In this document: positions 42,669 to 49,113 of the stretch, one piece after another
How the letters are laid out: each line of letters opens with the position of its first letter
Position numbering within the stretch: the first letter of the stretch is position 1
Assembly: GCA_029239875.1 (NCBI GenBank)
Contig: JARBUD010000033.1
Location: 1 to 49,113 of the forward strand
Length of the DNA stretch: 49,113 nucleotides
Direction of reading: 5' to 3'
Origin: Xanthobacteraceae bacterium
GTDB taxonomy: Bacteria; Pseudomonadota; Alphaproteobacteria; Rhizobiales; Xanthobacteraceae
Notes under the pieces: model-generated
The model's database searches: none
Told to the model about the DNA's origin: nothing
The model's input: the letters and a program-made list of their open reading frames with translations, nothing else
Translations under genes and position numbers: made by a program

Positions 42669-43111
42669 TGCGTCGCCTCGCCTTCCTTCCAGACGCCCTG
42701 CTTCTTCAGCGCGTCGGCGACTTCCTTCGGCATGTAGTTCTCGTCGTGCTTGGCGAGCACGCTGTCGGCGCGGAAGGTGCCGTCGGGCTCCATCACGCCT
42801 TCGGCGATCACGCCCTGCCCCTCGCGGAACAGGTCCGGCAGCAGGCCGACATAGTTCACGGTGAGGTTGGCGCCGCCATCGGTGACAACGAAGCGAACAT
42901 GGGTATTGTCGGCCTTCGCCACGCTGCCCTTCTCGACCAGCCCGCCGAGGCGCAGCCGCGTGCCCGGCGCGGTGCGCTCGGCGGCGATGTCGCTCGGCGA
43001 GCGGAAGAACACGATCGTGTCGTTGAGCGCGAACAGCACCAGCCCGCAGGCTATGCCGAGCACGCCGATGGCGGAACCGATGAGGAGGAGGCGGCGGCCT
43101 TTGCGGGTCAT
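42665..43111 (-). CDS. ccmE: heme chaperone CcmE (CycJ)
   Basis: A 148-residue membrane-anchored periplasmic chaperone that binds heme covalently and hands it to CcmF. The N-terminal helix [19 protein letters not shown] (about 8-26) is the anchor, then comes an OB-fold beta barrel with [10 protein letters not shown] near 49 and the heme-binding histidine in [11 protein letters not shown] (about 120-130). It starts four bases after the ccmI stop and overlaps ccmF by four bases. Confidence 0.97.
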   Translation of the reverse strand: MTRKGRRLLLIGSAIGVLGIACGLVLFALNDTIVFFRSPSDIAAERTAPGTRLRLGGLVEKGSVAKADNTHVRFVVTDGGANLTVNYVGLLPDLFREGQGVIAEGVMEPDGTFRADSVLAKHDENYMPKEVADALKKQGVWKEGEATQ

Positions 43112-43115
43112 GATG

Positions 43116-44240
43116 TCAGCTCCCGAGGCCGAGCTCGCGCGCCAGCGCGTCGATGCGGCCGAGCGCGGGTTCGTCCTTGGCGAAATGGGTGCGGGCGTCG
43201 CTGGCGGCGGCCTTGGCCTTCTCCGCCTCGCCCATCACAGTCCAGGCACGGATCAGCCGCAGCCAGCCGTCGATGTCGTTGCCGTCCTGCGCGAGGCGGG
43301 ACTGCAGGCGCTCGACCATGCCGCGCACCATCTCCTGGCGCTGCTGCGGCGTCAGGCTCTCGGCGGCGGCGACGTCGGACGTGCTCGGGCCGGGCGCGGC
43401 AGCCGGTGGGGTGGCGCCGACCCGCGCCATCGAGTCGCGCACCAGTCCCTGCCACGGTGCGTCGGCTGGGGAATCCGCCGCCAGCGCGCCCCAGATCCTG
43501 CCGGCTTCGGCGGGCTGGCCGTCCTGCTCGGCGGCGAGGCCGAGGAAATAGCGCGCCTTCGGGTCCTTCGGATCGGCGGCGAGCGCCGCCTCGAAGGCGC
43601 TCTTCGCCTCGGCGGTGACGACGCCGCCGGCCTGCGCGGTCAGCGCCTCGCCGAGCCCGGTCTGGCGCGGCGCATTGGAGCCTAGCAGCCGGATCGCGCT
43701 CTTCCAGGCGCGCGCGGCATCCTCGATGCGACCCATGCGGGCATAGATCGGCGCGACCACCTCATAGCCGCGCCCGTCATTCGGGTTGGCCTCAAGATGC
43801 GCCTCGACCTTGCGGACAAGCAGGGAGATGTCGGTCTGCTCGGGCTGCGCTTCCAGCCGGGCGGTGAGCGGCTGCGGGGGATAGGCCGGGGAACCGAGCG
43901 CCAGATAGAGCGTGCCGGCGATGAGCGGCACGCCGACGAGGGCGACGACGGCGGCGGCGCGCCGGCGCGTCTCGGCGCCCCTGGAGCTCTCGACCTGCTG
44001 CGAGACCTCGGCGGAGGCGCGCAGGATGCGCCGCGCCACTTCGGCGCGCGCGGCCTCGCCCTCGGCAGCACCGATCTGCCCGGTCGCCCGGTCGCGCTCG
44101 ATCTCGGCGAGCTGGTCGCGATAGACGGCGAGGTCGGCCTCGGCCGCGCTCGCGGCGGGCGCAACTCCGGCACGCAACGGCCAGAGCACCGCCAGAATGG
44201 CGGCGCCGGTCATCAGCGAGAAGGCGATCCACAGCAACAT
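43116..44240 (-). CDS. ccmI: cytochrome c maturation apocytochrome chaperone CcmI (CycH)
   Basis: A 374-residue protein with two N-terminal membrane helices ([18 protein letters not shown] at the start; [13 protein letters not shown] near 95), a cytoplasmic leucine-zipper-like loop between them ([14 protein letters not shown]), and a periplasmic TPR domain ([13 protein letters not shown] near 157, [12 protein letters not shown] near 225). It holds the apocytochrome C-terminus for the CcmFH lyase. It is the first gene of ccmIEFH. Confidence 0.95.
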   Translation of the reverse strand: MLLWIAFSLMTGAAILAVLWPLRAGVAPAASAAEADLAVYRDQLAEIERDRATGQIGAAEGEAARAEVARRILRASAEVSQQVESSRGAETRRRAAAVVALVGVPLIAGTLYLALGSPAYPPQPLTARLEAQPEQTDISLLVRKVEAHLEANPNDGRGYEVVAPIYARMGRIEDAARAWKSAIRLLGSNAPRQTGLGEALTAQAGGVVTAEAKSAFEAALAADPKDPKARYFLGLAAEQDGQPAEAGRIWGALAADSPADAPWQGLVRDSMARVGATPPAAAPGPSTSDVAAAESLTPQQRQEMVRGMVERLQSRLAQDGNDIDGWLRLIRAWTVMGEAEKAKAAASDARTHFAKDEPALGRIDALARELGLGS

Positions 44241-44389
44241 TAGGGTTCCTCTAATGAGCTGAGGTAGCCGAGCCGGAGCCCGCCGCCAATCCGTAACACC
44301 CTCAGTCGGATCGACGCAGGGTCACACTCGCGCGAGGCGGCATGGTGCTGCGGCACCGGCGTCAGGGCGTCCGAGGGCCTGCGTGCTGC

Positions 44390-44503
44390 GAGGCCGGCCT
44401 TCCGGCCGGCACCTCAGCATGAGGACGGTTTCTCCCCGGCATTCCGCGCATCCTCATCCTGAGGTGCTCGGGCAAAGCCCGAGCCTCGAAGGATGCTCGG
44501 CCG
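44390..44503. repeat. dispersed palindromic repeat, family B, rearranged
   Basis: CGAGGCCGGCCTTCCGGCCGGCACCTC followed by CATGAGG (44390-44424) and then CATCCTCATCCTGAGGTGC with GAGCCTCGAAGGATG (44448-44495). These are halves of the element seen whole at 32858-32972, in a different order. They lie in the 270-base gap between the lipoprotein gene and ccmI. Confidence 0.7.
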
Positions 44504-44513
44504 TGCGTTCGCG

Positions 44514-44981
44514 TCAGCCCGCGATCGGCGACCACGTGCCGTCCGGATTGCGGCAAGCGGTGCCGCGGGCGGTCTGCGGCTGGCCGTTGACGTAGATGGT
44601 GTGGGTGAATTCGCGGCATTTGGGCGAGCCGCCGCGCGCATAGGCCGGGCCGGGAACGATGGTGCCGTAATTGCCGCTGTCGCCGCGCCAGCTCACCGGC
44701 GCGCCCGGATTGCCATATTCCAGCGCCTGCATCTCGGCGTCGCGCGCACGCTGCCGGTCGGCCTGGTCGAGCGCATTGCCGATCGAGCCGCCGATCAGGC
44801 CGCCCACCGCCGCGCCGATCGCCGTGCTCGCGGCGTTGTGGCCGGCGAGCTGGCCGATCACGCCGCCCGCCACCGCGCCGATGGCCGCGCCGCCGACGGT
44901 GTTCGGGTTCTCCTGCACGGTGCTGCAGCCAGAAAGAACCAGGCCGATCAGGCCGGCGGCCGCGAGTTGGTATGCGCGCAT
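44514..44981 (-). CDS. glycine-zipper outer-membrane lipoprotein
   Basis: A 155-residue protein with a lipoprotein signal (A-A-A-G-L-I-G-L-V-L-S-G-C, lipidated Cys at 18). The region about 29-75 is a glycine zipper (G-G-A-A-I-G-A-V-A-G-G-V-I-G and A-I-G-A-A-V-G-G-L-I-G-G-S-I-G) as in the 17-kDa surface antigen / SlyB type. The C-terminal half ends with C-R-E-F ... N-G-Q-P-Q-T-A-R-G-T-A-C-R-N-P-D-G-T-W, the usual end of this alphaproteobacterial family, with a conserved Cys pair. Likely role: outer-membrane structure. It is followed downstream by rearranged repeats and ccmI, upstream by a repeat and feuQ-like kinase. Confidence 0.92.
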   Translation of the reverse strand: MRAYQLAAAGLIGLVLSGCSTVQENPNTVGGAAIGAVAGGVIGQLAGHNAASTAIGAAVGGLIGGSIGNALDQADRQRARDAEMQALEYGNPGAPVSWRGDSGNYGTIVPGPAYARGGSPKCREFTHTIYVNGQPQTARGTACRNPDGTWSPIAG

Positions 44982-45116
44982 GAATCAAGTCCCCTCAGCT
45001 CGGTCACGAAATTGTCGCCCGCACCAAGCGAGAGGAATAGGGCGAAACCGCGGCTGCGTCACCTATATCGGGGCACCGGCAGTCGACCCGCAATTGATCT
45101 GCCGGTGCCGCCTGTG

Positions 45117-45215
45117 GACCGTCATCCCCGGGCTCGGCCCGGGGATCCACGACTTGCCGGGCGCGCCGGGCCGTAAAGGCGTGGATGGCCGGGCCAAGCC
45201 CGGCCATGACGAGGC
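45117..45215. repeat. dispersed palindromic repeat, family A, diverged
   Basis: TCATCCCCGGGC with GGCCCGGGGATCCA on the left and TGGATGGCCGGG with CCAAGCCCGGCCATGA on the right form nested inverted pairs over about 95 bases. It is related to the elements at 23685 and 40578 but has a different centre. It occupies the gap between the kinase and the lipoprotein gene. Confidence 0.75.
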
Positions 45216-45249
45216 TTCAAGCGTCCTGGTCACATTCCGTGTCAGATTC

Positions 45250-46623
45250 CTACGCCGCCGGCAGGCGCACCGTGCAGCGCAGGCCGCCGAGCGGCGCGCG
45301 GTCGAGGGTGAGGCGCCCGCCATAGAGCCCCGCCAGCTCCGCCACGATGGAAAGGCCGAGCCCCGAACCCGGCTTGGTCTCGTCGAGCCGCTTGCCGCGC
45401 TTGAGCGCCTCGGCCTGCTGGTCGGGGGTGAGGCCCGGCCCGTCATCGTCGATGGTGAGCTCGAAGAAGGCCCGCTCGCCGCTCGCCATCGGCACCGGCG
45501 CGGCGGCGATCGCTACCGTCGAGCGCGCCCATTTGCAGCCATTGTCGACGAGGTTGCCGAGGATCTCCTCCAGGTCCTGCCGCTCGCCGCGGAAGCGCAG
45601 GCCGGGCACGACCTCAGCCTCTATGTCGACGCCCTTGGAGCGGTAGACCTTGGCAAGCGTGCCGGCGAGCCGCTCCACCACCGGCTCGACGTCCTCCACC
45701 GTGGTGATGACGGAGGCGCGGGCGGCGATCCGCGCCCGCTCCAGATGATGCGCCACCTGGCCCTTCATCAGCTCGGTCTGCTCGCCCACCTTGGCGGCGA
45801 GCGGATCGTCCGGCAGGCGCGCGGCTTCGTTCTGGAGGACGGAGATCGGCGTCTTCAGCGCATGGGCGAGGTTGCCGACATGGGTGCGGGCGCGCTCGAC
45901 GATCTCACGGTTGGTGTCGATCAGCGCGTTCACCTCGGCGGCGAGCGGGGCGATCTCGACGGGATAGTCGCCCTCGAGGCGGTCGGCCTTGCCGGCGCGA
46001 ACCGCGTGCAGCGCATTGAGCATGCGTTTCAGGGGCCGCAGCCCGAACAGTACCTGAAAGATAAGGGTGAGCAGGAAGGCGGCGCCGAGCGCGGCCAGCG
46101 TCACGGCAAGCGCATAGTCGAAGGCCTCGACCTCGTCCTCGATCTCGCCGGCATCGGCCGCCACCGCGACCGCGTAATTGCCGTCCTCGCCAAGGTCGAC
46201 GACCCGCTCGACGATGCGCAGATTCTGGTCGGAGGGGCCCTTGGCGTAGCCCTCGCGCATGCCTGTGAGGTCGGGCTTGTCCTGGCGCTCGAACAGCAGC
46301 GGCAGCTTGCCCTCGGGCATGGAGCGCGAGGTCTTCACCTGCCGCGCCGGCCCGTCGGTGCGGGTGATCTGCCAGTACCAGCCAGAGATGGGGAAATTGA
46401 ACAGCGGGTCGCCGAGCGTCGACGGCTCCGGCATGGAGCCGGTGCCGGAATTGGCGACATCGGCCACGATGGTCTTGAGATAGACGTCGAGCCGCTGGTC
46501 GAACGCGCGCTCCACCGCGTCGCGATAGACCGAATGCAGGGCGAAGCCGGTGACGAGCAGCACCGCCGCGCTGATCACCGTCGCCGAGATGAAGAGGCGT
46601 AGCGCCAGCGAGCCGGCGCGCAT
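45250..46623 (-). CDS. feuQ: sensor histidine kinase, FeuQ/PhoQ-like
   Basis: A 457-residue membrane kinase. TM1 (L-F-I-S-A-T-V-I-S-A-A-V-L-L-V-T-G, about 10-26), a periplasmic sensor part of about 140 residues, TM2 (A-L-A-V-T-L-A-A-L-G-A-A-F-L-L-T-L, about 174-190), HAMP, the dimerisation box G-N-L-A-H-A-L-K-T-P-I-S-V-L (His at about 252) and an ATPase domain with D-N-G-C-K-W-A, D-D-D-G-P-G-L and G-S-G-L-G-L-S-I-V. It overlaps the regulator stop as TGATG. FeuPQ in rhizobia acts in osmoadaptation and cyclic-glucan export and lies in similar surroundings; the assignment rests on the very FeuP-like partner. Confidence 0.88.
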   Translation of the reverse strand: MRAGSLALRLFISATVISAAVLLVTGFALHSVYRDAVERAFDQRLDVYLKTIVADVANSGTGSMPEPSTLGDPLFNFPISGWYWQITRTDGPARQVKTSRSMPEGKLPLLFERQDKPDLTGMREGYAKGPSDQNLRIVERVVDLGEDGNYAVAVAADAGEIEDEVEAFDYALAVTLAALGAAFLLTLIFQVLFGLRPLKRMLNALHAVRAGKADRLEGDYPVEIAPLAAEVNALIDTNREIVERARTHVGNLAHALKTPISVLQNEAARLPDDPLAAKVGEQTELMKGQVAHHLERARIAARASVITTVEDVEPVVERLAGTLAKVYRSKGVDIEAEVVPGLRFRGERQDLEEILGNLVDNGCKWARSTVAIAAAPVPMASGERAFFELTIDDDGPGLTPDQQAEALKRGKRLDETKPGSGLGLSIVAELAGLYGGRLTLDRAPLGGLRCTVRLPAA

Positions 46624-47324
46624 CAGCGCGGCGTCTCCTGGCGTGGGGCATCCTGGCGCGGCGCCTCGGGCGGCACGAGCAGATAGCCGAGCCCGCGCAC
46701 GGTCTGGATCACCTCGACGTCCAGCTTCTTGCGCAGCCGGCCGACGAAGACCTCGATCGTGTTGGAGTCGCGGTCGAAGTCCTGGTCGTAGAGATGCTCG
46801 ACCAGCTCGGTGCGCGAGACCACCCGGCCGGAATGATGCATGAGATAGGCGAGCAGGCGGTGCTCGTGCGAAGTGAGCTTCACCTGCCGACCGTCGACCG
46901 TCACGCGGCCCGAGCGCGTGTCCAGCATCACCGGCCCGCAGGTCAGTTCGCTCGCGGCATGGCCGGCGGAGCGGCGCAGCAGCGCGCGGATGCGCGCCAG
47001 CACCTCCTCCATGTGGAAGGGCTTGGCGACGTAATCGTCGGCGCCGGCATCGAAGCCCTGCACCTTGTCGCTCCAGCGGTCGCGCGCGGTGAGGATGAGC
47101 ACGGGCATCTTGCGCCCCTCGCGCCGCCAGGCCTCCAGCACCGACAGCCCGTCCATCTTCGGCAGGCCGATGTCCAGCACGATGGCGTCATAGGGCTCGG
47201 TCTCGCCGAGGAAATGGCCTTCCTCGCCATCGTGGGCGCGGTCGACGGCATAGCCGGCCTCGGTCAGCGCCTCGACCATCTGGCGATTGAGATCGGGATC
47301 GTCCTCGACAACGAGCAGGCGCAC
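46623..47324 (-). CDS. feuP: OmpR-family response regulator, FeuP/PhoP-like
   Basis: A 233-residue regulator. The receiver has L-L-V-V-E-D-D at 3-9, the phosphorylated Asp in V-L-D-I-G-L-P (about 49-55), L-T-A-R-D-R-W-S-D-K-V near 79 and K-P-F-H-M near 101. The winged-helix domain reads K-L-T-S-H-E-H-R-L-L-A-Y-L (about 151-163) and the recognition part D-S-N-T-I-E-V-F-V-G-R-L-R-K-K-L, very like rhizobial FeuP. The start is GTG 47324 behind AGGA; upstream ATG codons give text foreign to the family. A short Pro/Arg/Gln tail (Q-D-A-P-R-Q-E-T-P-R) ends the protein. It is cotranscribed with the kinase. Confidence 0.9.
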   Translation of the reverse strand: MRLLVVEDDPDLNRQMVEALTEAGYAVDRAHDGEEGHFLGETEPYDAIVLDIGLPKMDGLSVLEAWRREGRKMPVLILTARDRWSDKVQGFDAGADDYVAKPFHMEEVLARIRALLRRSAGHAASELTCGPVMLDTRSGRVTVDGRQVKLTSHEHRLLAYLMHHSGRVVSRTELVEHLYDQDFDRDSNTIEVFVGRLRKKLDVEVIQTVRGLGYLLVPPEAPRQDAPRQETPR

Positions 47325-47556
47325 GGCAATTCCTCGACACACGCCGCGCGGGGACGGCGCGGCGCGGGGAGAATGCCATCGCGCGGCGCGGATGTCAGGT
47401 GCGGGTGGAGGCTCGTCCCTCGCGCCAAGCAAGCCACGTCACCGTGGCGAAGGCGCCGACCCATGAGCCGAGCGCAGGATCGCATCCACGAGGCATACCA
47501 GATGGCCGCCGTCTTTCCCAAAGCGCGAGGCAGAATTCACCTCGAAGAACAGTTAA

Positions 47557-47775
47557 TTACCACACCTTCACCTTTGAGGGCAGGTGAAAGACATGCGTGC
47601 GCGGTCGAGCGGGCGCAGGTGACGGAGACATCAGCCGACCGCGACGAACGGACAGCATCTGGTATTCGCGACGGTCTCCCTCCGTCGCGGTCCCATCGAC
47701 CATCTTGCCGATGATCTCTTCTAGCTTCCGATCCAATTCGGATTCGACTGTCGTGTGCATCTCAATCGTGCTCAT
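47557..47775 (-). CDS. 72-residue hypothetical protein
   Basis: A small protein with a charged helical first half (T-V-E-S-E-L-D-R-K-L-E-E-I-I-G-K-M-V, about 9-26) and a basic, Pro-rich second half. Its ATG overlaps the stop of the GAF-domain gene as ATGA, and GAGGG lies before it, so translational coupling makes it a likely real gene. Family not recognised. It ends 230 bases before the FeuP-like gene, in a spacer without other features. Confidence 0.55.
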   Translation of the reverse strand: MSTIEMHTTVESELDRKLEEIIGKMVDGTATEGDRREYQMLSVRRGRLMSPSPAPARPRTHVFHLPSKVKVW

Positions 47776-48404
47776 GATGCCCTCGATGTAGCCGCTTCTA
47801 GCGTAGTATCAACCCCCACTGAAGCGGTATTAGCCTTATCCGTCGCTTGTGATCGCACGATCTTTACCGCCAATGCAGCCATTCCGGCAAGGGCACGAAT
47901 GGGCTCGGCTGTCTGCAAACCTGCCCAATCTCCAACGGAGAAATGCCCTGGGACATCGCTGGTCCCTACCGCTACCCCCCACGGCGCCCTGGGATCGTCC
48001 AAGATTATTGGTACCGCCACTATGGAGCGATAACGCTCCCCATCAGCGGGTTTCTGCAGATGAGAATAGAGGGTGCCGATCCCTTGCGCTGTGAGGTCAG
48101 GCACCACTACCTCGACGCCGCGCGCCAACGCTGCGCCGGCCACGCCGACGCCGGAAGGCCACTTCCTTGCTTCCTCGATAGGACAGTCAACCGTCCTTCG
48201 GTGCGCCACACAACGAAGAACATCTCGCCCATCACTATCTTTTTCTGAAATATATATACATATCGTATAGTGATCGGCTATGGAAAGCCCCAGAGAAATT
48301 GCTAACGATCTATCGGAAACTTCAAGTAAAAGCTCACAAGCCTTTATCTCATCTACCGAGATATTATCGACTATCCTCTCGACAGCGCCACGCATCGACA
48401 TCAT
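47772..48404 (-). CDS. GAF-domain protein
   Basis: A 210-residue soluble protein whose middle (about 35-180) reads as a GAF sensor domain: Y-T-I-C-I-Y-I-S-E-K near 46, C-P-I-E-E-A-R-K-W-P-S-G-V-G-V-A-G-A-A-L near 73, V-V-V-P-D-L near 99, Y-R-S-I-V-A-V-P-I-I near 125 and P-W-G-V-A-V-G-T-S near 140. No output domain is attached. M codons at 48404, 48401 and 48395 are alternative starts. It sits 18 bases after a two-TM protein gene and overlaps a small gene, so the three form a compact operon. The first part is AT-rich against the local average, suggesting recent acquisition. Ligand unknown. Confidence 0.8.
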   Translation of the reverse strand: MMSMRGAVERIVDNISVDEIKACELLLEVSDRSLAISLGLSIADHYTICIYISEKDSDGRDVLRCVAHRRTVDCPIEEARKWPSGVGVAGAALARGVEVVVPDLTAQGIGTLYSHLQKPADGERYRSIVAVPIILDDPRAPWGVAVGTSDVPGHFSVGDWAGLQTAEPIRALAGMAALAVKIVRSQATDKANTASVGVDTTLEAATSRAS

Positions 48405-48422
48405 AGATTGGTATAGATTATT

Positions 48423-48803
48423 TTACCTCTGTTGAGCATCAATATATCTATCTATATTATCGATCGCCTGAGTTTGCTCGACAAGATTACGCTCGGCGTC
48501 GCTAGCTCTTATAACAGCTTTCCTAGCAAGCTCTAATTCTGACGAGGCATCCTGATCGGCTACGGCAAAGAATAAGCCAGCTAAGGCGACTATGATTGAC
48601 GACCCTATGCCAACAAAATTCGCCGAACTCCACGGCTGCCCTTCGCCTACTGTCATGAATTGAGCCGCGCCCGCCGCCGCCGAAAACAAGACCACGGCCA
48701 GCTTAAGGATAAGCATGGCAGTTGCTTGATTCTTGGCCCGGTCCGAGAACCTATCCGCAACGCCGTCTGCAATTTCACGAAGATCGACCACGATTCGCCC
48801 CAT
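48423..48803 (-). CDS. two-TM membrane protein, SLATT-like in layout
   Basis: A 126-residue protein with two hydrophobic helices, L-I-L-K-L-A-V-V-L-F-S-A-A-A-G-A-A (about 31-47) and G-I-G-S-S-I-I-V-A-L-A-G-L-F-F-A-V (about 65-81). A long charged helix follows to the C-terminus (S-E-L-E-L-A-R-K-A-V-I-R-A-S-D-A-E-R-N-L). This layout resembles SLATT-type two-TM effector proteins known from nucleotide-sensing conflict systems, but the similarity is architectural only. It is first of the operon with the GAF protein. The composition is AT-rich, unlike the core genes. Confidence 0.7.
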   Translation of the reverse strand: MGRIVVDLREIADGVADRFSDRAKNQATAMLILKLAVVLFSAAAGAAQFMTVGEGQPWSSANFVGIGSSIIVALAGLFFAVADQDASSELELARKAVIRASDAERNLVEQTQAIDNIDRYIDAQQR

Positions 48804-48971
48804 ATCTGGCCGACGAAATTAAAGCGCCTGTTTCTCAAATTTGGCAATTCCATTTGGTATGCTTGCTACCTACTCCCAAGAAAAAGCATAGAAATTCCAG
48901 CGGAGCGCACGATGGCGATCCAGCAAGCGTCCGTGTTTCCCTTGTTACGTGCAAAGGGACCGCCCGCCATG

Positions 48972-49113
48972 TCAGCGTCCCCACCCGCACAGCTCCCGCC
49001 CCACCGCATTGTGTGCCTTCACCTGGCGGATGGTCGGGTCGGTGTCGGCGCTGGCCCAGGAGATCGGCCGGAAGGCGCCGCAGGCGCCCCTAGTCGCGGC
49101 GGAAGGCGTCGTC
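48972..49113 (-). CDS. 3' end of a phage-type small protein (partial)
   Basis: The minus frame from the window edge to TGA 48972-48974 reads A-C-G-A-F-R-P-I-S-W-A-S-A-D-T-D-P-T-I-R and closes H-N-A-V-G-R-E-L-C-G-W. The pattern C-x-x-F-R-P-I ... D-T ... R-Q ... H-N ... C-G recalls small proteins encoded near lysis genes in alphaproteobacterial prophages, recognised from memory only. Only 46 residues are visible. It would place the edge of a prophage or its remnant just right of this window, upstream of the GAF operon. Confidence 0.45.
   Translation of the reverse strand, partial: TTPSAATRGACGAFRPISWASADTDPTIRQVKAHNAVGRELCGWGR

Noticed and set aside
40647..42737. A 696-codon plus-strand frame rich in Arg, Gln and His
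   Set aside because: It is antisense to ccmF; the composition is typical of shadow frames.
47463..47714. A short plus frame beginning M-S-R-A-Q-D-R-I-H-E-A-Y
   Set aside because: It overlaps the better supported minus-strand 72-residue gene and has no domain or good ribosome binding site.

Overview
The window looks like the chromosome of a high-GC alphaproteobacterium of the Hyphomicrobiales (Rhizobiales), perhaps Xanthobacteraceae or a methylotrophic relative. The reasons are the gene order ccmIEFH - HtrA protease - two-component system - glnE, a FeuP/FeuQ-like pair beside it, a formaldehyde-activating-enzyme homologue, and the palindromic intergenic repeats of this group. The family assignment is inference.

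Left third (1 to about 23.7 kb) is accessory DNA. It holds an edge-truncated Tat-signal-like protein divergent from a small XRE repressor across a perfect palindrome, an orphan DUF3363-type conjugative relaxase with a 5'-truncated neighbour, and a lone cysteine synthase. Next comes a minus-strand type I secretion locus (6.1-17.8 kb): two NarL/LuxR-like regulators with degenerate receivers (one has lost its HTH), the HlyD adaptor, the ABC exporter, a 984-residue RTX protein, and three acidic proteins. The three acidic proteins share a 42-residue module with a G-E-D-T / V-E-D-Q signature that I do not recognise; this is the best candidate for something undescribed. After a gene-poor stretch with one sRNA-like terminator come a DUF1194/VWA protein divergent from an orphan winged-helix regulator, small proteins, a broken doxX-like fragment, and a large serine recombinase that closes the accessory block.

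Middle and right (23.8-47.3 kb) is mostly core genome: acyltransferase, aminopeptidase N, PAS-GGDEF cyclase, Fae-like protein, PAS histidine kinase, glnE, an envelope-type two-component system, DegP/HtrA, the cytochrome c maturation operon ccmIEFH, a glycine-zipper lipoprotein and FeuQ/FeuP. Dispersed palindromic repeats lie between these genes. One of them is read in frame at the start of ccmH, and another supplies the recombinase stop codon.

Right edge (47.5-49.1 kb) is foreign-looking again and locally AT-rich: an apparent operon of a two-TM protein, a GAF-domain protein and a 72-residue protein, preceded by the 3' end of what looks like a phage-type small protein. No tRNA, rRNA, CRISPR array or intact insertion sequence was seen.
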